A stretch of DNA of 64,000 nucleotides from Streptomyces griseus subsp. griseus. GTDB lineage: Bacteria; Actinomycetota; Actinomycetes; Streptomycetales; Streptomycetaceae. A program made the position numbers and the translations under genes. The stretch covers positions 6,882,001 through 6,946,000 of the forward strand of contig NZ_CP032543.1 of assembly GCF_003610995.1 (NCBI RefSeq), in the 5' to 3' direction. The notes under the pieces were generated by a model. That model was not told the origin of the DNA. It did no database searches and was given only the letters and a program-made list of their open reading frames with translations. Shown here piece after piece: positions 41,434-49,376 of this stretch (the stretch's first letter is position 1; each line of letters opens with the position of its first letter).

Positions 41434-42645
41434 ATGACGCAGCGCATCCGACCGGGCGCCGTGGCCGCCCTCGCCCTCCTGCTCGCCGCGGCCACCGGCT
41501 GCACCGGCCGGCAGCCGCCCGAGGCGCCCGCCCCGAGCGCGCCCGCCGCCTCCCCGAGCGCCGCCCGGGGTGCGGGCGCCCAGCACGCCGACGCACCGCG
41601 CCCCTTCACCCTCATCGCCTCCGGCGACGTCCTGCCGCACTCCTCCGTCATCGACCGGGCGGCGGCCGACGCGGGCGGGCAGGGGTACGACTTCACCCCG
41701 ATGCTCAAGGGCGCCGCCCCGGTCGTCTCCCGCGCCGACCTGGCCATCTGCCATATGGAGACGGTGTACGGGAAGGACGGTGGCCCCTACACCGGCTACC
41801 CCAGCTTCAAGTCACCGCCCGAGGTCGCCACCGCCCTGCGCGCCACCGGCTACGACTCCTGCTCCACCGCCTCCAACCACACTCTGGACGCCGGTGCCGC
41901 GGGCGTCGGCCGGACCCTCGGAGCCCTGGACACGGCCGGCATCCGCCACGCCGGATCGGCCCGTTCCGCGGCCGAGGCCGCCCGTCCCACGATCCTGCCG
42001 ACGGGCCCGGGCAAGCGGGCGGCCAAGGTCGCCCACCTCGCGTACACCTACGGCACCAACAACATCCCGCTGCCCGCCGGGAAGCCGTGGACGGTGAACG
42101 TGATCGACGAGAGCAGGATCGTGGCGGAATCGCGGAAGGCGCGGCGGTCGGGCGCCGACGTCGTCGTACTCTCCGTGCACTGGGGCACCGAATGGCAGGA
42201 CGAACCGGATGCCCGGCAGCTGGACCTGGCCCGGCGGCTCACCGCCTCGCAGGACCGAGGCCGCCCCGACATCGACCTGATCATCGGCACCCACGCCCAC
42301 GTCCCGCAGGCGTACGAGAAGGTCAACGGCACCTGGGTGATCTACGGCATGGGCGACCAGATCGCCGGCGCGATGATCAACTACCAGGGCGTCCAGGACC
42401 CGCGCGGCAACCAGAGTTCGATGGGCCGCTTCACTTTCGCGCCGCCCGCGCGGGAGGGCGGGCGCTGGACGGTGCGGAAGGCCGAGTTCGTCCCGCAGTG
42501 GTACGACACAGGCGCCGGGCGCGTCGTCGACCTCAACGCCTCCGTCAAGGCCGGGGCCGACCACCACCGCCAGGTCCGCGACCGGATCCGCGACGTGGTG
42601 CTGGGCCGGGGCGCGGCGGCCGACGGCCTCGTGATGGGGGAGTAG
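41434..42645 (+). CDS. CapA-like metallophosphatase-fold lipoprotein
   Basis: A 403-residue exported lipoprotein with lipobox AATGC at residues 20-23. The CapA (PGA_cap) fold is shown by FTLIASGDVLPHSS, ADLAICHMETVY, TASNHTLDAGAAG, VVVLSVHWGTEW and IIGTHAHVPQ. CapA proteins are tied to poly-gamma-glutamate capsule in Bacillus, but many stand-alone actinobacterial members have no capsule genes nearby, and none is seen here, so the role is open. ATG 41434 follows a GGAG about 12 bases upstream. It is followed by the convergent universal stress gene. Confidence 0.9.
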   Translation: MTQRIRPGAVAALALLLAAATGCTGRQPPEAPAPSAPAASPSAARGAGAQHADAPRPFTLIASGDVLPHSSVIDRAAADAGGQGYDFTPMLKGAAPVVSRADLAICHMETVYGKDGGPYTGYPSFKSPPEVATALRATGYDSCSTASNHTLDAGAAGVGRTLGALDTAGIRHAGSARSAAEAARPTILPTGPGKRAAKVAHLAYTYGTNNIPLPAGKPWTVNVIDESRIVAESRKARRSGADVVVLSVHWGTEWQDEPDARQLDLARRLTASQDRGRPDIDLIIGTHAHVPQAYEKVNGTWVIYGMGDQIAGAMINYQGVQDPRGNQSSMGRFTFAPPAREGGRWTVRKAEFVPQWYDTGAGRVVDLNASVKAGADHHRQVRDRIRDVVLGRGAAADGLVMGE

Positions 42646-42653
42646 CCCTGGCC

Positions 42654-42743
42654 GCACGAGGGGCTACGGCACAACGGTGACCGATCGGCGCCCCGCCCGC
42701 ACGAGGGGCTACGGCACCACCGTGACCGGCCAGCGCCCCGCCT
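42654..42743. repeat. 45-bp tandem duplication of the 3' end of the universal stress gene
   Basis: Two copies of a 45-base unit starting GCACGAGGGGCTACGGCAC (42654-42698 and 42699-42743) differ at a few positions. The second copy contains the stop and last codons of the universal stress gene (VTVVP); the first repeats that segment downstream. It appears to be a recent partial duplication that leaves a decoy copy of the gene end. Confidence 0.75.
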
Positions 42744-43170
42744 TCACCAGCCGGACCGCCACCGAACCGATGAACCGGTGCCCCGCCGACTCCGACGCCC
42801 CCACCACCACGGCGTCGGCGGTGAGTTCGTCGGCCGCCGTCACCAGCCCGTTGTACGGGTCGCCACGGAAGGTGTGGAACTCCCAGCGCACGTCCCAGGT
42901 GTCCTTGAGCCGCTCCGCCGACTCCCGGATCTCGTCCACCAGCTCCTGGGCGACCTCGCCCGTCGTGTCGCCGACGGGCACGCCCAGCGCGGCCCCCGAG
43001 GGGATCACGGGCTGGACGTAGACGAGGGCCAGCATGGCGTTCTGCCGCCGGGCGAGACCGGCGGCGTAGGCGGCCGCGCGCATGGACGAGTCGGACCCGT
43101 CGAGTCCCGCGACGATCACCTTGGGCCCGTCCGTGCCGCGTTCGAACTGATGAGGCTGCTGCTCTGTCAC
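42709..43170 (-). CDS. Universal stress protein (UspA family)
   Basis: A 153-residue cytoplasmic protein from GTG 43170 (VTEQQPHQFERGTDGPKVIVAGLDGSDSS). The family's C-terminal nucleotide-binding motif G-x2-G-x9-G-S is degenerate (VVVGASESAGHRFIGSVAVRLVKAGRWPVTVVP), but the GSVAVRL and PVTVVP parts are present. It may bind ATP weakly. It is single-gene, convergent with CapA. Confidence 0.9.
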   Translation of the reverse strand: MTEQQPHQFERGTDGPKVIVAGLDGSDSSMRAAAYAAGLARRQNAMLALVYVQPVIPSGAALGVPVGDTTGEVAQELVDEIRESAERLKDTWDVRWEFHTFRGDPYNGLVTAADELTADAVVVGASESAGHRFIGSVAVRLVKAGRWPVTVVP

Positions 43171-43311
43171 GGCTCCGAGGCTATCGGCTGGCCCGAGGGC
43201 CGCGGAGGAGGGCCCGCACCCCGGCCCGATCGCTGCGTCGAATGGGTACAAAACGGTCAGGCCTCGGTGTCGTCGGCCGACGAGGGGGCTCGGCCGTGCG
43301 AGCAGTTGGCC

Positions 43312-44163
43312 ATGAGAAGTGATCACCTCCGGCCCGACCGCCGCACCCTGCTGAAGGTCGCCCTCGGCCTCGGGACCGCCACCGCCGTGCATCTGATCGC
43401 CGCCGATCCGGCGTCGACGCCCACCCGCCCCGCACGGGCCGCGGGCACCCCGCCCGCCGCGGCCGCCGGGCCGCCCGCCGGACTACCGGGCAGGCCGCCC
43501 GCGTACCGCCTCCAGCCCATGACGGCGGGCTCCCCGCCCCGCTTCCGGCCGACCAGGCCCCCGGTGCGCACCCGGCCCTTCGAGAAGCTCCCCGACCTCG
43601 GCCACTCGATCGTGCTCAGCTTCGACGACGGCCCCGACGCCCGCTACACCCCGGACATCCTGGCCACCCTGCGCAAGCACCAGGTCCGCGCGATGTTCTT
43701 CGTCTGCGGCGAGATGGCCGACGCCAACCCCGACCTGCTGCGCGCGATGGCGGACGACGGCCACGTCATCGGCAACCACTCCTGGTCGCACCCGCTGGTC
43801 CCGGGGCTCTCCCGCGCCGCGATCCGCAGCGAACTCGGCCGCACCAGCGAGACGGTCGAGACGGTGCTCGGCGCGGCGCCGCTCTGGTACCGGGCGCCGT
43901 ACGGCGCGTGGAACCGCAACTCCTTCGAGATCGGCGCCGACCTTGGCATGGAGCCGATGGCCTGGACCGTCGACACCCTCGACTGGACCACCCCGGGGAC
44001 CGGCACCATCGTCCGCCGGGTCCTGGACGGAGCGGCGCCCGGTGTCGTCGTCCTCTCGCACGACGCGGGCGGCAACCGGTCCCAGAGCGTCGAGGCGCTG
44101 CGCCGCTATCTGCCCCGGCTGCTCGACGAGGGCTACCGCGTCACGGTGCCGCACCGGGTCTGA
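43312..44163 (+). CDS. Tat-exported polysaccharide deacetylase
   Basis: A 283-residue NodB-domain enzyme. ATG 43312 starts MRSDHLRPDRRTLLKVALGL, which looks like a twin-arginine signal (RR-x-L-L-K). A Pro-rich linker (residues 35-90) precedes the catalytic domain. The first motif LSFDDGP holds Asp105/Asp106, the metal-binding H-x3-H is His156/His160 (HSWSH), and RAPYGAWN and VVVLSHDAGG complete the site. It probably deacetylates N-acetylglucosamine in wall glycan or chitin. A hairpin follows, then the convergent sortase. Confidence 0.92.
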   Translation: MRSDHLRPDRRTLLKVALGLGTATAVHLIAADPASTPTRPARAAGTPPAAAAGPPAGLPGRPPAYRLQPMTAGSPPRFRPTRPPVRTRPFEKLPDLGHSIVLSFDDGPDARYTPDILATLRKHQVRAMFFVCGEMADANPDLLRAMADDGHVIGNHSWSHPLVPGLSRAAIRSELGRTSETVETVLGAAPLWYRAPYGAWNRNSFEIGADLGMEPMAWTVDTLDWTTPGTGTIVRRVLDGAAPGVVVLSHDAGGNRSQSVEALRRYLPRLLDEGYRVTVPHRV

Positions 44164-44181
44164 GACCTCGCGCGTACGACG

Positions 44182-44208
44182 GTGCCCCCGGCGGTCCGCC
44201 GGGGGCAC
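44182..44208. terminator. Bidirectional hairpin between deacetylase and sortase genes
   Basis: A 12-bp stem GTGCCCCCGGCG/CGCCGGGGGCAC with a 3-base loop lies between two convergent genes. A weaker outer match (CGTACG) extends it. Confidence 0.75.
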
Positions 44209-44230
44209 TCTCGTACGGACTCCGCTGCGG

Positions 44231-44893
44231 TCAGCGGGTCCCGACGAGCCGGGCGAAGACCACCACGTTCCCGTCGTAGCCGCCCGCCTTCGAGTAGCCC
44301 CCGCCGCAGGTGATCACCCGCAGCTCCGAGTGGCCCGTGTCGCCGTAGACCCGGGCGCCGGGGAAGTCGTTCTTCGAGAAGACCTCGACCCCGTACACCT
44401 CGAAGACGCCGACCCGGCCGTCGTAGCGCTCCACCTCGACGCGGTGGCCTTTACGGAGCGAGCCGAGGCCGTAGAAGACCGCGGGCCCGGAGTTGTTGTC
44501 CACATGGCCGACCACCACGGAGGTGCCGCGCTGCCCGGGGGCGATGCCGTTCTGGTACCAGCCGGCGAGGTTGGGGTCCTCGGGCGGCGGGGCGTCGATC
44601 CAGCCGTCGGCGTCCAGGTTGACGTCGATGATCGGAGCGTCCACCTTGATGGTCGGGATCTTCACCCGGGAGGCGGGCGCGTACGGCAGCGGCTGCACCG
44701 GTTCGCCCTCCACCGGCGGGCCGGCGGTGTCGCCGCTCAGGTCCAGGGAGGCGGCGGCCGCGGGCTGCGGCGGGCCCTCCTCCCCGAACTCCGCCCCGTT
44801 GCGCAGCAGGGCGAGGCCCGTGAGCATGACCAGGGCGACGGCACCCCACGGCACGCGTCTGGTCCGCTCGGCGCCAGCGTGGTCCCGGCCCAT
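44231..44893 (-). CDS. Class F sortase
   Basis: A 220-residue membrane-anchored transpeptidase. One N-terminal span (VPWGAVALVMLTGLALLRN) and a Pro/Ala linker precede the sortase barrel beginning VKIPTIKVDAPI. The catalytic residues are His130 (VVGHVD), Cys196 (VITCGG) and probably Arg215 (VFARL). Class F sortases occur in actinobacteria as single genes; substrates are poorly known. Three small surface proteins with C-terminal membrane anchors lie within 3 kb, though none shows a clear LPxTG motif. Confidence 0.92.
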   Translation of the reverse strand: MGRDHAGAERTRRVPWGAVALVMLTGLALLRNGAEFGEEGPPQPAAAASLDLSGDTAGPPVEGEPVQPLPYAPASRVKIPTIKVDAPIIDVNLDADGWIDAPPPEDPNLAGWYQNGIAPGQRGTSVVVGHVDNNSGPAVFYGLGSLRKGHRVEVERYDGRVGVFEVYGVEVFSKNDFPGARVYGDTGHSELRVITCGGGYSKAGGYDGNVVVFARLVGTR

Positions 44894-45241
44894 GGTGCTC
44901 CCTTCGTCGCGACGCTTGGAACGTTAGGGGCGCTGCGGCCGGGCGGCGATCAGGGAGAGGCGAACGGGTGGTGGGCCGAATCAGGGCCTCGGGCGGGCCG
45001 CAGCAGGCCCCCGGGCGTGACTGCCCTTCGGAGTAATGAGCGGATAAAAGTTCTGGCGGCCTGTGACCTGCGGCTCCGTGGGACGCAGAGGTTTTCGTAC
45101 GGCGTGTCGTGTCACCGGGGTGGAGCAGTGCCGAAGTGCGAGCCGTCGAACGACTGGTGAGTGTTCGTCACGGGAGGCGTTCACGTCGATCCATTCCCGG
45201 AGGACAGGACTCCGGGGCGTTTCCCGCTGGAGGTCCACACG
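44894..45241. other. Intergenic region between divergent sortase and surface protein genes
   Basis: A 348-base gap between divergent genes. It must hold both promoters. A slightly AT-richer patch (AATGAGCGGATAAAAG near 45036) is the only feature that stands out. I see no gene, hairpin or palindrome in it. Confidence 0.4.
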
Positions 45242-45724
45242 ATGCGTGCTTCACGCGCTCTCGCGGTCACTGTCACCGCTTTCGCGGCTGTCGGGCTCGC
45301 TGCCCCCCTGGCCGCGGCCACCAACGGCCCGGTCAATGTCGCCGTCAACCCGCAGTCGGTCCACCAGGGCGGCACGCTGAAGATCACCGCCCGCGGCTGC
45401 GGTCACGGCGGCACGGTCTGGTCGAACGCGTTCCCGACGACCAGCCTCTCGGCGGGTGACGGCACCAACTACGCCCACGCCCGCGTCCGCGACAACACCA
45501 CGCCGGGTCACTACCACCTCTCCGTGAAGTGCAGTGACAACGACCGGATCGCGACGCACAAGTTCACCGTGCTCGCCGGCAACGGCGCGCAGGGCGGGCT
45601 CGGCGGCTCCATGGGCCCGAGCTCCACCGAGATGCAGGTCGGCGGCGGACTGGTGGCCGCTGCGGCCGTCGGCGGCGCGGTCTTCCTCGTCCGGCGCCGG
45701 CGGACGAGCCATGCGGCCTTCTAG
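45242..45724 (+). CDS. Small membrane-anchored surface protein
   Basis: A 160-residue exported protein. ATG 45242 follows GGAGG. Signal peptide residues 1-27. The mature domain (NGPVNVAVNPQSVHQGGTLKI) is a small beta-rich unit with two Cys (GCGHGG and VKCSDND) that could form a disulfide. A Gly-rich linker NGAQGGLGGSMGP leads to a C-terminal membrane span and a positive tail RRRRTSHAAF. This anchor resembles a sortase-type tail but has no LPxTG. The neighbour at 45825 has the same design. Function unknown. Confidence 0.78.
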   Translation: MRASRALAVTVTAFAAVGLAAPLAAATNGPVNVAVNPQSVHQGGTLKITARGCGHGGTVWSNAFPTTSLSAGDGTNYAHARVRDNTTPGHYHLSVKCSDNDRIATHKFTVLAGNGAQGGLGGSMGPSSTEMQVGGGLVAAAAVGGAVFLVRRRRTSHAAF

Positions 45725-45757
45725 GACGTCGGACCTCCCGCCCGGCCCGATACGCCC

Positions 45758-45793
45758 GTCGCCCCGAGTCCTGCGGTCAGGACCCGGGGCGAC
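45758..45793. terminator. Hairpin between convergent surface protein genes
   Basis: 16-base arms (45758-45773, 45778-45793) with one mismatch and a CGGT loop lie between two convergent genes. Confidence 0.7.
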
Positions 45794-45824
45794 TGTCGTG
45801 CGTTCCACCTCGGACCTCGCGCCG

Positions 45825-46388
45825 TCAGTGCCGGCTGCCGGTGCCGCGGCGGCGTACGAAGTAGAGGGTGCCGGTGGCGGCCGCGAGCACGAGGGCCGCG
45901 CCCGCCGTGACCTCCACCGGGTTCATGGTGCCGGAGCTGCCGCCGAGCCCGCCGCGCACCCCGCTGGGCGCGATCGCCGTGGAGCTGACGGTCGGGGTCG
46001 TGGTCGGAGCGGTCGTGGGCGTCGGGGTGGTGGTGGCGCCCCCGGTGATGGTGAGGTTGACGTTGCGGGTGGTACCGGTGGAGCCGCAGGCGAACGTCAC
46101 CGCGTAGACCGCGCCCCGGCGGGCGTCCGTGTCGACGGTGGCGGTGGCGGTGGTGCTGCCGCTCGGGATGACGGTCGTGTCGAAGATGCCCGAGGTGACG
46201 GTCGTCTCGCCGGTGCACCCGCCACCGCCGAGGGTCACCCGGCCCCCCGGAGCGATCACCGAGGGGGAGATCGTCGGGTTGAACGTGTTGATGGCCCCGT
46301 CAGGCGCGGCGTGGGCGGCGGACGGAGCCAGCAGGGTGAGGGCGGTGGCGCCCAGGAGTGCGAGGGGTGCGACACGTATCGCGCGCAT
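45825..46388 (-). CDS. Small membrane-anchored surface protein, paralogue-like
   Basis: A 187-residue exported protein from ATG 46388 (MRAIRVAPLALLGATALTLL). It has a signal peptide, a beta-rich domain with two Cys (GGGCTGE and TFACGST), a Thr/Pro-rich stalk (TTTPTPTTAPTTTPTV), the RGGLGGSSG linker also seen in the gene at 45242, a membrane span and an Arg tail (VRRRGTGSRH). The shared architecture and the convergent arrangement point to an inverted duplication. It is a candidate substrate for the neighbouring sortase or a passive membrane anchor; no LPxTG is present. Confidence 0.78.
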   Translation of the reverse strand: MRAIRVAPLALLGATALTLLAPSAAHAAPDGAINTFNPTISPSVIAPGGRVTLGGGGCTGETTVTSGIFDTTVIPSGSTTATATVDTDARRGAVYAVTFACGSTGTTRNVNLTITGGATTTPTPTTAPTTTPTVSSTAIAPSGVRGGLGGSSGTMNPVEVTAGAALVLAAATGTLYFVRRRGTGSRH

Positions 46389-46524
46389 GGTGGGTCCTCC
46401 GGGTTCCCCGAGGGGCAGCTGCGGAATGAATTTCCACATAGCAGGAAAAATGCACCTCGATGCGCGACACGCTAGGAGGCGTGCGGACCGACCGCTATCG
46501 GGGTCCGGCGAACGGGTCATTCAG

Positions 46525-46564
46525 TCCCCCGGCCGGCGCACTCGGCGGTCCACCGGCCGGGGGA
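46525..46564 (-). terminator. Hairpin after DUF4239 gene
   Basis: 12-base arms TCCCCCGGCCGG/CCGGCCGGGGGA with a 16-base loop start right after the DUF4239 stop on the minus strand. Confidence 0.7.
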
Positions 46565-46571
46565 GCGGGTA

Positions 46572-47336
46572 TCAGCGGGTGGCGTGCGGGAACAGGTCGA
46601 GGAAGGGCTCGGCGGTGGCCGAGATGCCCCGGCCGAAGGGCGCGTCGAAGTCCCAGATCAGGAAGAGCAGGAAGGCGATCAGCGCGCTGAAGAGCCCCGC
46701 CAGCAGCAGCTCCCGGAACGTTCTCCGGATCTGCAGGGTGAAGATCAGCCCGACCGTCACCAGCGCCCCGATGATCAGGCCGAACCACACCACCCCGGGC
46801 ATCGTCGCCCCCGCGTTCTGTCCCCGTGAGCTGCGGGCGTCGTCCGCCGCCGCCACCTGGTCCACCAGCGGCTGGTAGGCCTGTCCCTCCAGTTCCGTCC
46901 GGGGTTCGAACTCGGTGACGTCCGCCCGCACCCGGTCGAGCAGCTCCGTGCCGCGTTCGGTGAGGGTGCCCTTCGCCGACATCACCTTCCACTCGGCGTC
47001 GAGGACATGGGCGACGTACGCGTCCACGTCCGCGCGGATGCGGTCGCGGACCTCGGCCGGGTAGACGGAGGAGCGGGCCTGCACCTCGTGCAGCGCCTGC
47101 GCCTCCAGCCGTACGGACTCCTGGGCGGCGCTGCGGCCCTCCCAGACCCCGGCGATGGCCAGACCCAGCACGATCGCGTAGACCACGCCGATCATCATCG
47201 TCATGTACTCGATGACGTCGGGCGTCTGGGACGGATCGTCGTCATCGGCGATCCGGCGGTTGTTGAGGACCGCGATGGTGAGCACGACCGCGCAGGCCGA
47301 GGCCATGGCAATGCTCAGGACGAGCCATTCGGACAT
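46572..47336 (-). CDS. DUF4239 family membrane protein
   Basis: A 254-residue protein with four membrane spans: one at the start (WLVLSIAMASACAVVLTIAVL), one near residues 47-65, and two near the C-terminus (VVWFGLIIGALVTVGLIFTL and ELLLAGLFSALIAFLLFLIW). Between them is a 110-residue soluble helical domain (SAAQESVRLEAQALHEVQ), as in DUF4239 proteins. Function is unknown. It starts 13 bases after the proline-rich protein stop, so the two are co-transcribed. Confidence 0.85.
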   Translation of the reverse strand: MSEWLVLSIAMASACAVVLTIAVLNNRRIADDDDPSQTPDVIEYMTMMIGVVYAIVLGLAIAGVWEGRSAAQESVRLEAQALHEVQARSSVYPAEVRDRIRADVDAYVAHVLDAEWKVMSAKGTLTERGTELLDRVRADVTEFEPRTELEGQAYQPLVDQVAAADDARSSRGQNAGATMPGVVWFGLIIGALVTVGLIFTLQIRRTFRELLLAGLFSALIAFLLFLIWDFDAPFGRGISATAEPFLDLFPHATR

Positions 47337-47349
47337 GGGTGACTCCTCG

Positions 47350-47919
47350 TCAGCGGGACGATCGGGGCCGCAGCACGGCGACGGCGAACACCGCCGGGGC
47401 GGTGATCAGCAGGGTCGTGGACACCAGCGAGGGTCCGCTCCGCGGCTCCTTGCGGGTCGCTTTGCGGTACGTCGGAAGCGCCACGCGCCGGGCCTCCGGC
47501 GGCTTCGGCCGCACCGAAGGGCTCGGTGACGGCTTCGGCACCGGCTGGGGCGCGGGCGCGGGCGCGGCCTTCGGCGGGGGCGGTGGTGGCGGCGGTGACG
47601 GCGGCTCCGGTGGAGGTGGCGGTGGCGGTGGCGGAGATGGTGGCGGCGGTTCCGGCGCCGGTGGCGGCGGGGGAGGAGGCGCTGGTGGAGGCGGCGGCTC
47701 CGGTGGAGGTGGTGGCTTCGGGGGCGGCGGGGGTGGTGGGGGCTCCGGAATGGTGACCGCCACGCAGTTTCCGCTGCCCGCCACGGCGACCGCCGTGCTG
47801 CCGTCGTCCTGCCCGATGGTGGCCACCGCGCAGGCGTCGGCGGTCGCGGGCTGCGGTACGGCTATCAGCCAGACGAGTGCGGCGGCTGCCGAGAGCCGCC
47901 CGATGCGGGATCCGTACAC
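47350..47919 (-). CDS. Secreted proline-rich protein with C-terminal membrane anchor
   Basis: A protein of about 189 residues. The start is uncertain; GTG 47919 places an Arg-containing N-terminus (VYGSRIGRLSAAAALVWLIAV) and signal peptide at the front. A short domain with two Cys (DACAVATIG and GSGNCVAVTI) follows, then about 70 residues of nearly pure Pro with Glu/Lys/Ala breaks, then a basic segment, a C-terminal membrane span (STTLLITAPAVFAVAVL) and a tail RPRSSR. It could be a wall-spanning stalk protein. Lack of a clear ribosome site lowers confidence in the start. Confidence 0.65.
   Translation of the reverse strand: MYGSRIGRLSAAAALVWLIAVPQPATADACAVATIGQDDGSTAVAVAGSGNCVAVTIPEPPPPPPPPKPPPPPEPPPPPAPPPPPPPAPEPPPPSPPPPPPPPPEPPSPPPPPPPPKAAPAPAPQPVPKPSPSPSVRPKPPEARRVALPTYRKATRKEPRSGPSLVSTTLLITAPAVFAVAVLRPRSSR
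47575..47755 (-). repeat. Poly-proline coding repeat
   Basis: The plus strand reads as near-continuous GGnGGnGG triplets, coding on the minus strand for runs of 4 to 9 Pro broken by Glu, Lys, Ala or Ser. It is simple-sequence DNA, prone to length change. Confidence 0.7.
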
Positions 47920-48179
47920 GACCGGGAGCCTGATCGACGCCGCCCGGCGACACGCGCGACTCCGCGGGGATTCGCCTGATGGTGGGACAATGGGCCGTTC
48001 ATGTTTGCGCACGGTTGACGCTCCGGCAGATGGCCGGCCCTCGACCCGGTGCGCGCTCCGCCGAATTCTTCCCGGCCCGCGTTGAACGCCACCCCCGTGA
48101 CGCCGCGTACCTAGGGCCATGAACGGCGCGGACTCGCGCCGCCATCGGAGCGATACGACGACGTACTACGGGAGTCGAC

Positions 48180-49139
48180 ATGAACACCTGGCGCAACGCC
48201 TCGCTCGCGGTCACCGCTGCGGCCCTTTTGACGCTGATGACGGCGTGCGGTCAGGAGCAGGGCACGGCATCGCCCAACGGCCAGGCGGTCGGCAACGCGG
48301 CCCCGGCGCAACAGCCGGCGGAGGGCGGCTACGGCTCGGACGGCGCTGGTTACGGCTCCGGCGCGGATGTCGCGGCCCCCAAGGCGGCGGGTCAACTCGC
48401 CGTGCGGAACAGCAAGAAGCTCGGGAAGGTGCTCACCGACAGCGAGGGGTTCACCCTCTACCGCTTCGACAAGGACACCGCCAAGCCGCCGAAGTCGAAC
48501 TGCGACGGCGAGTGCGAGAAAGCATGGCCCGTGGTGCCCGCCGACGATGCCACCGCCGCCGCCGGGACCGATGCCTCGCTGCTCGGCGAGGTCGTGCGGA
48601 CCGACGGCTCCAAGCAGTTGACCGTCGGCGGCTGGCCGATGTACCGGTTCGCCAAGGACACCTCGCCGGGGCAGACAGGCGGCCAGGGCGTCGGCGGTAC
48701 GTGGTTCGCCGCCGCCCCCGACGGGAAGAAGGCGGCGGCCAACGCCGACAGCACGGAAGGCGCCGAACCGGCCGACGCGGCGGGGCTTTCGGTCCGCGAG
48801 GACCCGGAACTCGGCGACATCGTGGTGGACAAGCGCGGTATGACGGTTTACCGGTTCACCAAGGACTCCGCGTGGCCGATGAAGACGGCCTGCACCGGTG
48901 AGTGCCTCAAGAAGTGGCCGGTAGTCGCCCCTGTGTCCAAAAACTCGGTGGAAGGCGTGACGAAGAAGGGATTTGTCACTTTCGACCGGCCTGACGGGAT
49001 CAAGCAGCAGACCATCGACTGCTGGCCGGTCTATACGTTCGCCGGGGACGAGAAGCCGGGTGACGTGAACGGCCAGGGAGTCGGCGGCACATGGTTCGCG
49101 GTCTCACCCGACTCCAAGCTCGTCGGTGCACAGAAGTAA
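48180..49139 (+). CDS. SCO0930-family lipoprotein with Lipoprotein_15 repeats
   Basis: A 319-residue lipoprotein. ATG 48180 follows GGGAG. Lipobox LMTAC at residues 19-23. After a Gly/Tyr-rich spacer the chain contains four repeats typical of the secreted Lipoprotein_15/COG4315 family: FTLYRFDKD..CDGECEKAWPV, WPMYRFAKD, MTVYRFTKD..CTGECLKKWPV and WPVYTFAGD. Repeats two and four end in the same GQGVGGTWFA. Pairs of Cys in CxGEC may bind metal or haem-like ligands; this is not established. The next genes (methyltransferase, rmdA) are in the order known from the S. coelicolor SCO0930-0928 region. Confidence 0.88.
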   Translation: MNTWRNASLAVTAAALLTLMTACGQEQGTASPNGQAVGNAAPAQQPAEGGYGSDGAGYGSGADVAAPKAAGQLAVRNSKKLGKVLTDSEGFTLYRFDKDTAKPPKSNCDGECEKAWPVVPADDATAAAGTDASLLGEVVRTDGSKQLTVGGWPMYRFAKDTSPGQTGGQGVGGTWFAAAPDGKKAAANADSTEGAEPADAAGLSVREDPELGDIVVDKRGMTVYRFTKDSAWPMKTACTGECLKKWPVVAPVSKNSVEGVTKKGFVTFDRPDGIKQQTIDCWPVYTFAGDEKPGDVNGQGVGGTWFAVSPDSKLVGAQK

Positions 49140-49193
49140 CCGTCCAGTAGCTCTCAAGTAGCCCCGAACCACCGGGAATCCGTGGGTGAAGCT

Positions 49194-49233
49194 CCGGTCC
49201 GTCGCTGCATGTGTACGCGCAGCGACGGACCGG
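49194..49233 (+). terminator. Hairpin terminator after SCO0930-type lipoprotein
   Basis: 15-base complementary arms (49194-49208, 49219-49233) with a 10-base loop lie 55 bases after the stop, followed by TTGTTG. Confidence 0.75.
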
Positions 49234-49376
49234 TCGTTGTTGCCACCGGAGTGTGACCAATAACGGATCGCTAATTTCCGTTTCCACTCGCTCTCTTGGC
49301 GGTCGATCAGTAGCCTCTGGTCAACACTGACCATGAACATGGCCGGATCGCCGTGGCGAACTTGTTGGAGACATCG

